A stretch of 64,000 bases of DNA from Yamadazyma tenuis. Lineage: Eukaryota > Ascomycota > Pichiomycetes > Serinales > Debaryomycetaceae. Shown here piece after piece: positions 17,901 through 26,975 of this stretch. The position numbers and the translations under genes are program-made. The DNA lies in the NCBI RefSeq assembly GCF_029203305.1, contig NC_089461.1, forward strand, positions 992,001 to 1,056,000, given 5' to 3'. Position 1 is the stretch's first letter, and each line of letters opens with the position of its first letter. The notes beneath the pieces are model-generated. The model saw nothing but the letters and a program-made list of their open reading frames with translations. It did no database searches and was not told where the DNA came from.

Positions 17901-20764
17901 ACAATGATATCAAAAGTCGCCATCCACTTCATTCTATCCCTTATCCTCATGATGAACTCAAGCGAGCTTAATCTGATCCCAAAAGACTTGCCGAAATTGA
18001 TCAAATCATTGAACTCTCTGAGGGAGGGGTTTTCTTTGGATATCAACAACCGAGTGCTTCTTTCGAAGTTTTCAATTTCATTCTTGAACTCGATAATTTG
18101 GTCAACTTCCACACAGTCAAAGTTTAACGAAGGGATTTGGGAGATTAACTTAATCATCTGGGGAATTATTTCATTGGCGTCCGACAACACCTGTTCATCA
18201 TCACCAGCATTTCTTATTCTCTGCTGATGTTTGATTGATATAATGGCCTGGCAGTCTTCAACAAACTTATTGGCCTCGTTTATAAAAGCTTTCAAGGACG
18301 CCAACTGGTGCTTGAAAGAAGTAACCATGATGGATTCTTTTTCACCGATTAGCCTATTGTAATGCTGAGCAACACTAAGATTGATGAGTATCTTTTCCCC
18401 ATCTACAAGCAAAGCCTTGTAGTTCTTCAAAGGCATGGAAAAGTTTTCTTCCATCACCTCTTTATATTGCGACATCCACCCATTATAATCATCAGAATAG
18501 TTGGACAAGATTCTGCTGAACAGCCTTAACTTTTCATCGGAAACAAACAAGTGTAATTCGGCCCTTATTGACCCATCGTTAAGGTCGGGGATAGTCTTGG
18601 AATCGAGGTGCTCTTCTGCTTTGTTGATATCCAAGTACTCCAAGAAGCTTTTTATAGATATATTCAACCTTTGGTTTGTGTGCACATCCAAAAGGACAAC
18701 TTTGGAAGGAAACACATTAGCCAATGTGTCGTCCGATATGTAGGTGGTATCATTAAGCGATTTTTCGTCGATTGTAGTCTCTCTTATGGCAATCTGGTTC
18801 CGAAGTTCGTTTCTGAGCTCGAGTTCTTCCTCATATAGCTTGTTATACAACAGAGACACACCACTGTGCACAGAAGAATTTAAGCATAATTTGGAGGAAG
18901 AAACGGTATTCAGGTCGAAGCTCAGGAGCAAGTTAACAAGCAATCTGAAGGTTGAGAAACTGGGCAAAATCTGATGCTGAAGTAACCACTTTTCTCCTTC
19001 AATGGCATAATCGAGCCAAAGTGCGGACGCAAAGTTGGTTTCCTCACTTATACTGAGACCTAAAGATACGTTGAAGGCATAAGTTTTGGGATAGGTGATG
19101 ATATAATCTCCTGGTTTCTGGAGCACTGTGTGGAAAGTGATACCAAGCTCTGTCAATTTCGAAGGGGAAATGAACAGATCCAAAACTGGGGGTTTGGAGG
19201 TTTTGTGCTCAATTAACTGTTGGAATACTCGGTTGGAATGCTTCAATCTGATATCGTCAGCGTCTGAGCTGTACAAGGATTGTTTCAACGCTTCGAACTT
19301 GATACGTTTATTCTCATTCGTATCATCGAAATACTTCAAACATTCGTCTGTAGTGGGAACTGCTTGCTCTTTTCTGACAGACTCCAAGTAGTTCTCAAAC
19401 TTCTCGAAATCCAGCTCAGGCACAATGTACCATTTCTTGAACCCGGTAAGTTGATGGTTGATTCGGAGGGTAAAGTGATCTTCACAGCGCCAGGGATCTG
19501 TGGAAAACGTCATTCCCACAACCACTGTTGGGTCTGTTATTCTGGAGTTCAAGTCGTTTTCGTGAAGTGCGCTCAATAAGGAATTGGGTAATACAGAAAC
19601 ATTGCACAAGCTCCAAGGGCTCATTGAATCAGCTTCAAACTGGGTCAGGTTGGATAAGGAATCGTTTATATTGGATCCCAACCCGCTTTTCCGCAAAGGG
19701 ACTCGTATGGGGTTGAGTGAGTGTTGGTTGAAGTCAGGTATAGTAGACCAGTATTGGGATTCAAGGGCCTCTAGGGAGATTTGGGAACCTCCAGTAACGA
19801 AATTTTGGAACTCGGCGTCCTCTGCTATCACCAGTTCCAATGTTGAACCAGAGACACCACGGGCAGTGTCGTCGATATTTATCAGGTTGTCCAATACGCT
19901 TTTGATGTGGAAGTTCAACTGCGAGCATGGGGAAAGTGAATTCTGCAGAATTTCCACCAGAACTGGAGATTCTAGAAGAAACCCTTTTTGGGATTTGACT
20001 TTCACCGACCGCTTAAAGCGCTTGTAGGAACCACAGACAGAGTGGAGCATTCTTTTGCCGGTATTATTCATTTCAAGCGAGTCCATCTGGCTGGCTTCAA
20101 ATTTTAACAAGTAGGTGGAATAGATAGACTTGACTGGCCGGTCATTAAACCGGATCGAAAGAGAGTTCCATTGCGATTCGCTGAGTTCGGAGAAACCACC
20201 TAGCTCGGTCACAGTCGCGTAGAGCTCGTACAAATCGATTGGTGACGGAGCCTTTTCAGGCGCAGTTGAGGGTGAAGTTGATGGTACTTCAGCCTGAATC
20301 ATCTTATGCCATTGGAGGTAGCGGTGGCAGAACCGGAGACGGGATAGGATGCTGACGGAGGATTCTGGGGATTGGAAAGGGTTTTTGGCATCAAACTGAA
20401 AGTTGTTCAAGCTGACGGAATGAGGGTGCCGATGGGGTGAGACCTTAATTGCACCACCCAATTTCCCTTGGCGGCCGTACCGCTGTACCACATCCACAGG
20501 ATCCTTGCACGTATCGGTGTCGGTCGTAACGTGCACAATTGCCGTGGGAAGAGAAGGGGTTTTGGTATCGTCCTTGATGGCTGCGTTGAGTCCGTGTGAG
20601 CATGGTTGAAGCGATGGATGTAGATTGAGATTCAGAGGCACTGGAACCAGCAGAAAAGTTGTCAGAGATCCTGAATCCGTATCAGTCACTACTCCTGTAG
20701 GGCCGGTACCAATATACTGCGATGCTGGAGTTACCACATTCTTGTGTTCATTGGATCCACACAT
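14972..20764 (-). CDS. ECM5: ECM5-type JmjN/ARID/JmjC/PHD protein, catalytically dead JmjC
   Basis: A 1930-residue nuclear protein. In order: a degenerate JmjN ('DPVDVVQRYGRQGKLGGAIKV', about 88-108; core quoted), ARID (about 150-225), JmjC (about 380-590), a long helical PLU-1-like region, a PHD finger ('YCVCREYEFGTMIECDKC', about 1195-1275) and a disordered acidic tail with Glu-Pro repeats. The JmjC has lost its iron ligands: 'DPWRCEDHF' has Arg where demethylases have His in HxE, and 'YPKTYAFNVSLG' lacks the distal His of 'FPxAYHxGFN'. Dead JmjC with ARID and PHD is the plan of Ecm5, which works with Snt2 and Rpd3. S. cerevisiae Ecm5 is about 1411 residues; the excess is mainly the tail. 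A CTG-aware translation is needed. Confidence 0.85.
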   Translation of the reverse strand: MCGSNEHKNVVTPASQYIGTGPTGVVTDTDSGSLTTFLLVPVPLNLNLHPSLQPCSHGLNAAIKDDTKTPSLPTAIVHVTTDTDTCKDPVDVVQRYGRQGKLGGAIKVSPHRHPHSVSLNNFQFDAKNPFQSPESSVSILSRLRFCHRYLQWHKMIQAEVPSTSPSTAPEKAPSPIDLYELYATVTELGGFSELSESQWNSLSIRFNDRPVKSIYSTYLLKFEASQMDSLEMNNTGKRMLHSVCGSYKRFKRSVKVKSQKGFLLESPVLVEILQNSLSPCSQLNFHIKSVLDNLINIDDTARGVSGSTLELVIAEDAEFQNFVTGGSQISLEALESQYWSTIPDFNQHSLNPIRVPLRKSGLGSNINDSLSNLTQFEADSMSPWSLCNVSVLPNSLLSALHENDLNSRITDPTVVVGMTFSTDPWRCEDHFTLRINHQLTGFKKWYIVPELDFEKFENYLESVRKEQAVPTTDECLKYFDDTNENKRIKFEALKQSLYSSDADDIRLKHSNRVFQQLIEHKTSKPPVLDLFISPSKLTELGITFHTVLQKPGDYIITYPKTYAFNVSLGLSISEETNFASALWLDYAIEGEKWLLQHQILPSFSTFRLLVNLLLSFDLNTVSSSKLCLNSSVHSGVSLLYNKLYEEELELRNELRNQIAIRETTIDEKSLNDTTYISDDTLANVFPSKVVLLDVHTNQRLNISIKSFLEYLDINKAEEHLDSKTIPDLNDGSIRAELHLFVSDEKLRLFSRILSNYSDDYNGWMSQYKEVMEENFSMPLKNYKALLVDGEKILINLSVAQHYNRLIGEKESIMVTSFKHQLASLKAFINEANKFVEDCQAIISIKHQQRIRNAGDDEQVLSDANEIIPQMIKLISQIPSLNFDCVEVDQIIEFKNEIENFERSTRLLISKENPSLREFNDLINFGKSFGIRLSSLEFIMRIRDRMKWMATFDIIVSGGEPLKDKKRLFTLKDLEQFYQQGLELLGSKDVDKILIIEKTIKNSHSITKRMEHSLALEELNISSIKDVDNLIDEIDEKLKLPNENRIFIDINRFDELLDFKASLETLQRLYEFNNHLRTGEKEYLFEEAKKLQQELKETKLPISPKDWKLIDEPIEATEKFLETYTKLLKNLNLVTTTSIDMQNADTKGAVSVELIKLLQKFMGKCHISFSTEDDTYPNSTTFLFLHDNDDINMHQIYCVCREYEFGTMIECDKCKEWYHDSCIKDVNDSNTITVEEEEKTEDTKKSKSGEKAKKKRESKKLKKEEVKVEENELDDDEVFICPVCELVSSGKNEDNHMSQQMSLLDLIKFTEDMKRLQIHPTQEYLKLVELNNIVQKAGILYTHQVTRIKQLDLSIDETLGQLYFIFRKVYGAAILLEDLYYELLTSIRKYESIKSLKQRVEEYQRWNKTQAQSPPSAVPQSPPTGAKRSPDRPVKSKESPQNHISYSPIDALVEAANDLDETETVDVSTDFNESASDLEKLSKPLEAAWSRVTEAVVPETNVTDLDRGDKEIPETDRSQVDVVLPDSEHDQDFTIENQASLVAKQELTVPNQVIALENETKEHPQDFDTNIVINNGVSHPNSAAEGEPHLEQEVVKDSQLSTPLDDSELEQVQLLMDFTQQLHPETTRVGQSQDYTQMTEVSQKREEVPQHVELPQISTEEVAKDPPVSVREAIALEEPAPVEEPASVEQPAPIEEPVTLEEPAPVEEPAPVEEPAPVEESAPVEELGLSGSLTILFYPYSKVDSEKPHVALPAAVRSPSYSVLGLLPIQEALHTSPETQPRTYTPDTPIEPPLEESATNTERTEDITATVQQTSLPEPATLALPLESGQNDADYIMPDSDPASKPSSQVPSFSVSNHVEVTKEVALPGKTSPQENHVAVIPPEVHGPDILQPETNEANGNTYQSEANGSPLVKLKTNLTFENNNPYENKG
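15590..15742. repeat. 18-bp coding tandem repeat in ECM5 tail
   Basis: About eight copies of an 18-bp unit (TCTTCAACTGGAGCAGGC on the + strand) encode the hexapeptide E-E-P-A-P-V, with variants EESAPV, EEPASV, EQPAPI and EEPVTL. The frame is kept throughout. Low-complexity acidic Pro repeats like this often vary in copy number between strains. Confidence 0.9.
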
Positions 20765-20828
20765 GTAGCGGTATAGTGAAAAAGTCAATGCGCGCTTTCG
20801 CACTTGCACAAATACATTTGCAAGTGGT

Positions 20829-21782
20829 ATGTCCCTTCTAATACCTACCGCACAGGACTACAAGGACGCTAGGGCTGGGTACGATCTCCTACCCGCGTAC
20901 CGTGAGCTGCTAGAACAACGGCGCCACGAGAAAACTGACGAGGGAAAGCCCAAATTTGGATGGGAATTCAGTGTGGAGCCGGGGTTCTTCCACCAGAGCG
21001 ACGACAGCACTGACGACCTAAACTTCAACTACGCTACACATGATTTCGGGCGCAAAGAGCCGTGGGACGAGCTCACGGCGCGGCTTGCGCGATTGAACGG
21101 TCAGTCGGCCACCACCAAATACAAGCTTTTGTTCCTTGCTCGTCATGGACAGGGATTCCACAATGTAATTGTGTCCAAGTACGGGCTGGCGGAGTGGCAC
21201 CGCAAATGGCACCGGCTTGGGCGCGACGGGGACGTGGAGTACGCCCCGGATCCGCGGTTGACTCGGTTGGGTGAGGCCCAGGGGCGCGAGAACCACGCGG
21301 TGTGGCGCGCCCAGTTGGCGGCAGGGTGCCCGCTCCCCACGCGGTACGTGGCGCTGCCGCTTCAGCGGTCGTGCAATACATTGCTACTCACAATGGGCGG
21401 GTTGTGGCCCGAAAACACGGCGGTGGAGGTGGTGGAGTCGGTGCGAGAAATCATCGGCTACCACTTGTGCAACAAGCGGTCAACAAAAACCCAAATTCTC
21501 GAGCGGTTTAGCAGCCATGGGTTTGTCACTGAACCAGGGTTTACCGAGGAAGATGAGTTGTACACAGAGCAGGAAGAGAAATTTGACGACATGTGTTTTC
21601 GAATGAACGGGTTTTTGCAGAGGGCTTTTGATGAGTGGGATGATAGTGTGCTAAATGTGACTTCACACGGCGGTACAATCAAGTGTCTTTTGGCGGTGGT
21701 GGGCCACCGTAACTTCACGATTTCCACTGGAGGAATGATTCCGGTAGTGGTGAAAGCCACTAGAACCCAGGAGAGGTTGTAG
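20829..21782 (+). CDS. PMU1: Histidine-phosphatase-superfamily protein, Pmu1-like
   Basis: A 317-residue protein. The phosphohistidine motif is 'LLFLARHGQGFHNV' (about 97-110, RHG with an Asn-Val that is typical of Pmu1). A second block 'YVA-x-PLQRSCNTLLLTMG' begins near 174, where x is a CTG codon; read as Ser it restores the family's 'SPLxR'. A third block 'LNVTSHGGTIKCLLAVVG' holds the second catalytic His ('TSHGG'). In S. cerevisiae, Pmu1 is a suppressor-type phosphomutase homologue with acid-phosphatase relatives (Pmu2, Pmu3); its substrate is unsettled. It is GC-rich in its first half and divergent from ECM5, with ATGs about 65 bp apart. Confidence 0.85.
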   Translation: MSLLIPTAQDYKDARAGYDLLPAYRELLEQRRHEKTDEGKPKFGWEFSVEPGFFHQSDDSTDDLNFNYATHDFGRKEPWDELTARLARLNGQSATTKYKLLFLARHGQGFHNVIVSKYGLAEWHRKWHRLGRDGDVEYAPDPRLTRLGEAQGRENHAVWRAQLAAGCPLPTRYVALPLQRSCNTLLLTMGGLWPENTAVEVVESVREIIGYHLCNKRSTKTQILERFSSHGFVTEPGFTEEDELYTEQEEKFDDMCFRMNGFLQRAFDEWDDSVLNVTSHGGTIKCLLAVVGHRNFTISTGGMIPVVVKATRTQERL

Positions 21783-22297
21783 ATGTAAATAGACATACAA
21801 TGCATAAGATGATGCACGCGACGGGAGTTGGGTAAAAACTCCGCATTAACCTGTAAATAAGGTCAGGGACGGAATGCGGAGTTGAGAAAGCCCGAGCAAG
21901 TGGTGCCGCCGCTGGTGCAAAAGTACTGCGGAGGATCGCGGTGTTAGGCACATGATCGGGCTGATTTTCACATGGTGCGGTCGTTCACATGATTGAGATG
22001 CCACTCCGAGGAACCGTAGGAGAGATGAGGCCAGTAGAACACTCAATTACAAGGCTTGAAGACAATTCTGAATAGCATTACCAGAATCATACAGGTACAT
22101 ACATCTACCTAGCGTTTTTTCGGGCTCCGAAACTCCCATCTACACCCACCCACGGGTTCTGTAAAAATGGCTGATGGTTTCTGTGAAAATGGCTGATGGT
22201 TCATTTTCACAGATGTGCGCGATTCTCCACAAAATGCTGCTCAACTATATAAACCAACTGATATATCACATACACATACACAAACAATAAATTCACC
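21783..22297 (+). promoter_or_regulatory. Acyl-CoA oxidase promoter with CCTCGG element and inverted repeat
   Basis: The 515 bp before the acyl-CoA oxidase ATG contain a CCGAGG (22006-22011; CCTCGG on the other strand), the core bound by the Ctf1/FarA fatty-acid regulators. A 21/22-bp near-perfect direct repeat (GGTTTCTGTGAAAATGGCTG type) lies at 22155-22197. Its CTGTGAAAATG (22181-22191) forms an exact 11-bp inverted repeat with CATTTTCACAG (22202-22212). A TATA box, TATATAAA, is at 22246-22253, about 50 bp before the ATG. Confidence 0.55.
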
Positions 22298-24436
22298 ATG
22301 ACCGTCACCAAAGTGGTCAACTCCAGCGCTCCTCCGGCGCCCAAAAACTTTATTCAGGCTGAGCGAGACGCAGCCGTTTTCAACCCTGAAGTCATGAACT
22401 ACTTTCTCGAAGGATCGCAAGAACGGTCTCAAGAAACAAAAGCCATGATTCAGCAGATGGAAAGAGACCCGATCTTGGCAGCCCGTTCCAGTGACTATGA
22501 CATGACCAAGGCTGAGGCCAGAGAAAACACGATTGCCAAAATCAACCGGTTGCTGAGATACATTGAAAGTGAGACATTTGATGAATTTGAAAGAAGAATG
22601 TCATTAATCTCGGTATTTGACCCCCAATTACACACCCGGGTGGGGGTGCATCTCGGATTGTTCATTGGATGCATCCGAGGTAACGGAACCTTTGCCCAGA
22701 TGAACTACTGGGTGTTGGAGAAGGAAAGCGCGTTTATCAAGAACATCTACGGGTGTTTTGCCATGACCGAATTGGCACACGGGTCCAACGTGGCGGGATT
22801 GGAAACCACCGCCACCTACGACGAGGACAACGACCAGTTCATCATCAACACGCCTCACGTCGGTGCTACCAAGTGGTGGATCGGAGGTGCAGCCCACTCG
22901 GCCACACACTCTTCTGTATACGCCAGATTAATTGTCAAGGGCAAGGACTATGGTGTCAAGACGTTTGTGGTGCCCTTGAGAGACTCCAACCACGAGTTGA
23001 TGCCCGGGGTGACAGTGGGGGACATCGGGTCCAAGATGGGCAGAGAAGGAATTGACAATGGGTGGATCCAGTTTTCCAACGTCAAGATCCCCCGGTTCTT
23101 CATGTTACAGAAATATGCCAAGGTGGATTCCAACGGGAACGTGGAGCAGGCAGCTCTCAACCAGTTGTCGTACTCGGCGTTGTTGGGTGGCCGGGTGGTG
23201 ATGGTTAAGGATGCGTTCAGATGGTCATCGCGGGTCATCACCATTGCTACTCGGTATGGAGTGGGTAGAAGACAGTTTCAAGCGGCCAAGGCCAAGGAAC
23301 TGGACCCGGAGAGTCAGCTCTTGGACTACCCATTGCACCAACGGCGGTTGATTCCGATTTTGGCCATGTGTTATGCCTTCTCCAATGGAGCCAACGTGTT
23401 GGCCGACTACGCCAAAGAGGCCAACGAGATCTTGGACCTGGCGGTGGCCAACGACGACAAGGCCGGTATCGACCGCGGAGTCGCCTTGGCCAAGTCGTTG
23501 TTTGTGGCCAGTGGCTCGTTAAAGTCCACATGTACCTGGTTGACCTTGAACAACATTGATCAGTGTAGACAGGCGTGTGGGGGGCATGGCTACTCTGCCT
23601 ATTCGGGCTTTGGAAAGGCCTACAACGACTTTGCCGTGCAGTGTACCTGGGAAGGTGATAACAATATCTTGGGAATGTCTGTGGGTAAGCAATTGGTGAA
23701 GAATATCAAATCAGTGTTGGAAGGTGGTGAAAAGCCTGAGGGAATCTTGGAGTTCTTGAACAATGCTCCCAAGTACATCAACAACAAGGATGCCATTTTG
23801 GACTCCGATGCGTTGTCAGACACCAGTAAGCTTTTGCAGGCGATTCAGGTGGTGTTGATCCGTGGGTCTTATCAATGTTTGAAGGCATTGGAGGCCAATG
23901 GTGAAGATTGGGATTATATTGGGGCTGACTTGGTGACGTTGTCCAAGTTGTTGGCCCACTTTTTCTTGTTGAAGGCATTTTTGGACAAGATTGACTCCAT
24001 GAGCTCGCCTGACGAAAAGGTGTTGGTGGAGATTTTGGATAAGTTGGCACAATTATACTCGGCCACCATTGTATTGGAGGCATTTTCCGGGTTCTTTTTG
24101 TCTTACTCGGTGATTCTGGCCGATGCCATGACCACCTTAACCACCGGTAGAATCCAGGAGTTGTGTAGCCAGATCCGGCCACACGTGATCCCCTTGACGG
24201 ACGCGTTCCAGTTGTCAGACATGATGATCAACTCGTCCTTGGGAGGTTATGACGGGAACTTTTACGAGGAGTACTTTAAGATTGTCAAGGACAACAATCC
24301 GGCACCGGGAAGCTTCCATGCTCCATACACGGCCTCGATTAAGGCGATGTTGCAGAGACCTAGTTATGATGATCGGACGAGACAGGAGTTTACTGATGAG
24401 ACAGCGGAGCTGTTGGACCCGGAAGAGGATGATTAG
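22298..24436 (+). CDS. POX1: Peroxisomal acyl-CoA oxidase
   Basis: A 712-residue flavoenzyme for the first, H2O2-producing step of peroxisomal fatty-acid beta-oxidation. Landmarks are 'YGCFAMTELAHGSNVAGLET' (FAD-binding region, about 150-170), 'KWWIGGAAHSATHSSVYA', 'DIGSKMGREGIDNGWI', and the catalytic Glu in 'VQCTWEGDNNILGMSVGKQL' (about 447-466). The C-terminus (…LLDPEEDD) has no PTS1, as in Candida POX proteins, which reach the peroxisome by another part of Pex5. CTG-clade yeasts have several paralogues (POX1-3, PXP2); I cannot say which this is, so the number in the symbol is nominal. It is followed by a 20-bp minisatellite. Confidence 0.93.
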   Translation: MTVTKVVNSSAPPAPKNFIQAERDAAVFNPEVMNYFLEGSQERSQETKAMIQQMERDPILAARSSDYDMTKAEARENTIAKINRLLRYIESETFDEFERRMSLISVFDPQLHTRVGVHLGLFIGCIRGNGTFAQMNYWVLEKESAFIKNIYGCFAMTELAHGSNVAGLETTATYDEDNDQFIINTPHVGATKWWIGGAAHSATHSSVYARLIVKGKDYGVKTFVVPLRDSNHELMPGVTVGDIGSKMGREGIDNGWIQFSNVKIPRFFMLQKYAKVDSNGNVEQAALNQLSYSALLGGRVVMVKDAFRWSSRVITIATRYGVGRRQFQAAKAKELDPESQLLDYPLHQRRLIPILAMCYAFSNGANVLADYAKEANEILDLAVANDDKAGIDRGVALAKSLFVASGSLKSTCTWLTLNNIDQCRQACGGHGYSAYSGFGKAYNDFAVQCTWEGDNNILGMSVGKQLVKNIKSVLEGGEKPEGILEFLNNAPKYINNKDAILDSDALSDTSKLLQAIQVVLIRGSYQCLKALEANGEDWDYIGADLVTLSKLLAHFFLLKAFLDKIDSMSSPDEKVLVEILDKLAQLYSATIVLEAFSGFFLSYSVILADAMTTLTTGRIQELCSQIRPHVIPLTDAFQLSDMMINSSLGGYDGNFYEEYFKIVKDNNPAPGSFHAPYTASIKAMLQRPSYDDRTRQEFTDETAELLDPEEDD

Positions 24437-24475
24437 AGTAGATAGTAATGAATTGAAGAAGAGTTAGTGTAGGTG

Positions 24476-24716
24476 AGTGACAGTAATGACAGTCTAGTGA
24501 TAGTAATGACAGTCTAGTGATAGTAATGACAGTCTAGTGATAGTAATGACAGTCTAGTGATAGTAATGACAGTCTAATGATAGTCTAGTGACAGTAATGA
24601 CAGTCTAATGATAGTCTAGTGACAGTAATGACAGTTTTATGACAGTAATGACAGTCTAGTGAAATTTTAATGACATTAATGACAGTCTAATCTAATGACA
24701 ATCTAATCTAATGACA
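24476..24716. repeat. 20-bp minisatellite after the acyl-CoA oxidase gene
   Basis: Five perfect or near-perfect copies of AGTGATAGTAATGACAGTCT (24476-24575) are followed by rearranged pieces of the same unit (TAATGACAGTCT, AATGATAGTCT) decaying to 24716. It starts 40 bp after the stop codon. It is non-coding. Confidence 0.95.
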
Positions 24717-25337
24717 GCCTTTTATTAGCCTACTGACAGGGTCGCAAGGCGGCAAAACCCAAACCCCCAAACCCCAAAAAGACTTCTCCTCCGCTACTCT
24801 TAGACATACGCGATACCGATGCTTATTCTAAAAATAGGGCTTCTAAATATAACTGCGATGACAGCCGCTCGACCTCGATTCACCCCTATATATCTCCTTC
24901 CACGATCCAGACCAATCTATAAAATCAAAACTTAAAACTAAGCTCCCACCATTAGGCCTACACCGGGTGGTACCCCTGAACCCTGGAAGGCCCGAGGTGC
25001 TAACATGAAAAAACTGTCATCATCTCCAGCTCCTCTGGATTCGACTACCACACCCCACTGTAGATCGCCATAGTAAGAATGCCGTTGAGTTCGTATACCA
25101 GGCCTTCCAGGCCTTCACCAAAACTCTATCTCTGTGCCTCTTACCTGTACCTCCTACAATCTGTATCATCTTCCTCAACTAAATCCGCACCGTTTTTATG
25201 TGCGTAACTTTTCAAAACAGCTTTTTCTAGTTTATTGGTGGCACCTTTTTAACCACAACACTTGCCGCTATCTGTACGATCATCCACGCCTCCAGTAAAG
25301 TATCTGACTGAGCTTCCACCATCAACTCCAATCAACC
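24717..25337 (+). promoter_or_regulatory. RLM1-like gene promoter with MEF2-type sites
   Basis: A 620-bp leader. CTAAAAATAG at 24828-24837 is a perfect CTA(A/T)4TAG, the Rlm1/MEF2 site; CTAAATATAA at 24843-24852 is one base off, 15 bp further on. Two CCCCT stress-type motifs and a TATATAT (near 24890) follow. The rest is pyrimidine-rich, with no other feature I recognise. The sites suggest that the MADS protein regulates its own gene. Confidence 0.6.
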
Positions 25338-26975
25338 ATGGGAAGAAGAAAAATCGAAATCCAGCCTCTAACCGATGACCGGAACAGAACCGTCACCTTC
25401 GTCAAGAGAAAAGCCGGATTGTTTAAGAAAGCCCACGAGTTGGCTGTTTTATGCCAGGTCGAACTCGCAGTCATCATCGTGGGAAACAACAACAAGCTCT
25501 ACGAGTTCAGCTCCGTCGACACAAACGAACTCATCAAGGTATACCAAAATACTCCCAAAGTTCATGAATCAAAATCTCCTGCCAACTATGGGAACTACAA
25601 GAAAAAAAAGTATGTGAAGACTCGTACCATGATCCATGACGACGAGGAGGTGGACCACGATGACGACATAGAAGAAGAGGATGGTGATGGTGATTATGAC
25701 AGCGATACGCCAGAGCCACCGAGAAAACGGTCCCGGCAGGCGACACGTGAGACCAGGCGAGTGCGGCCGCCGGCACCCAACCATATCTCGTTGACCAACG
25801 TACCAACGTTTAATTCGTTCCGCAACCACGCCATTAAAGAGGAAGACGAAGAGGACGTGAGGGTCGCTCGTCGTGGCTTCCGCCCTGAGTCCACCACCAG
25901 GCCGGTGCTACGGGTGCAGATCCCGACCGATGCCAAGGGCCAATCAGCTGATAGTGCCAGGACTGTTACGGCCCTTGAAACAACTCATCCAGTGGGAGGG
26001 CTTCCTTCCAAACTGCTGCAGATGCATACCAGTGATACCCCTGAAAGCTCCAAAAGTGACATGCGGGCAGCGGCCCCAGGGCTGGTGGGATCCAATGGAT
26101 CTGTCAGTGGCCCTAGTTTAAATACCCCCAAATTCCTGAGTTTTGGAGCTTTTAGATCACCTGCCACCGCCAAACATCTTCCTGCATTGCCCATTCCTAT
26201 CCACCTGAAGTCCCAGACACTGCTGCCACTGCTGGCCACTGCTCCTCAACTCCCAACTGGTGGAGGTGGTCCCGGTCAGTTCTTCAATACTCTCCCACAA
26301 CCATCACCCTCATCGCAGTTCCCTCCAGGATCCATGCAAACACCCATATTTAACCAGATGTTTGCCAACGACCAACGGTACCGCTTCCACTCTCTGGCGT
26401 CTATTGCTGGTGCTAATGGCAACAATGGACCCAATGGGAACCCAGGTGGTGGGGGTGCTAATAATGGTGGTGTCCAACCATCGGGTGAAATGCCAATGCT
26501 GGCACTCCCATCCCGATATATTAATGACATTTTCCCGTCGCCGTATAATTTTTACGTGCCACTGGACTGGCCTCAAAGTGGATCCGGTATGACTCCCTAC
26601 CATAGTCTTCCGCAGTATTTCATGAATATTCCTCCCAACCAAGGCTCATCTCGCGGTGGTGGGAATGGCGGGCTTGGACTCGCGGGTGGTAGTGGTGGTG
26701 GTGGCAGCGGGGGCGGGGGTGCCCCCACTGTTGGTCACGATATTGGTAGCTCGACCAACCAACTGGTCCCCACCATCCTGACAACTGGAACCAAAACTGG
26801 GACAACCACCTCCTCATCGGCGGGCCTGACCCTGACCCCGTCACAGCAGAGTACTAACCTGGCACCCCTGCTCCCTCCTCCCAGTGTAGTTCAGCAGCAA
26901 CAGGTGCCGTCGTACCAGGATCCATCATCATTGCTGTTTATGGGACAGCAGTATCAGCAGGGGAAGAAGAGTTGA
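25338..26975 (+). CDS. RLM1: MADS-box transcription factor of the Rlm1/Smp1 (MEF2) type
   Basis: A 545-residue protein. Residues 1-60 are a near-perfect MADS/MEF2 domain: '[20 protein letters not shown]', '[19 protein letters not shown]' and '[12 protein letters not shown]'. An acidic stretch lies at about 95-125 and a basic 'PRKRSRQ' near 130. The rest is low complexity, rich in Ser, Pro, Gly and Gln. In yeasts Rlm1 is the nuclear target of the cell-wall-integrity MAP kinase. S. cerevisiae has a paralogue, Smp1; the MADS domain alone does not separate them, though CTG-clade genomes usually have one. Several CTG runs (for example near 26218) would read Ser-Ser-Pro-Ser-Ser rather than Leu-rich. 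Confidence 0.88.
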   Translation: MGRRKIEIQPLTDDRNRTVTFVKRKAGLFKKAHELAVLCQVELAVIIVGNNNKLYEFSSVDTNELIKVYQNTPKVHESKSPANYGNYKKKKYVKTRTMIHDDEEVDHDDDIEEEDGDGDYDSDTPEPPRKRSRQATRETRRVRPPAPNHISLTNVPTFNSFRNHAIKEEDEEDVRVARRGFRPESTTRPVLRVQIPTDAKGQSADSARTVTALETTHPVGGLPSKLLQMHTSDTPESSKSDMRAAAPGLVGSNGSVSGPSLNTPKFLSFGAFRSPATAKHLPALPIPIHLKSQTLLPLLATAPQLPTGGGGPGQFFNTLPQPSPSSQFPPGSMQTPIFNQMFANDQRYRFHSLASIAGANGNNGPNGNPGGGGANNGGVQPSGEMPMLALPSRYINDIFPSPYNFYVPLDWPQSGSGMTPYHSLPQYFMNIPPNQGSSRGGGNGGLGLAGGSGGGGSGGGGAPTVGHDIGSSTNQLVPTILTTGTKTGTTTSSSAGLTLTPSQQSTNLAPLLPPPSVVQQQQVPSYQDPSSLLFMGQQYQQGKKS

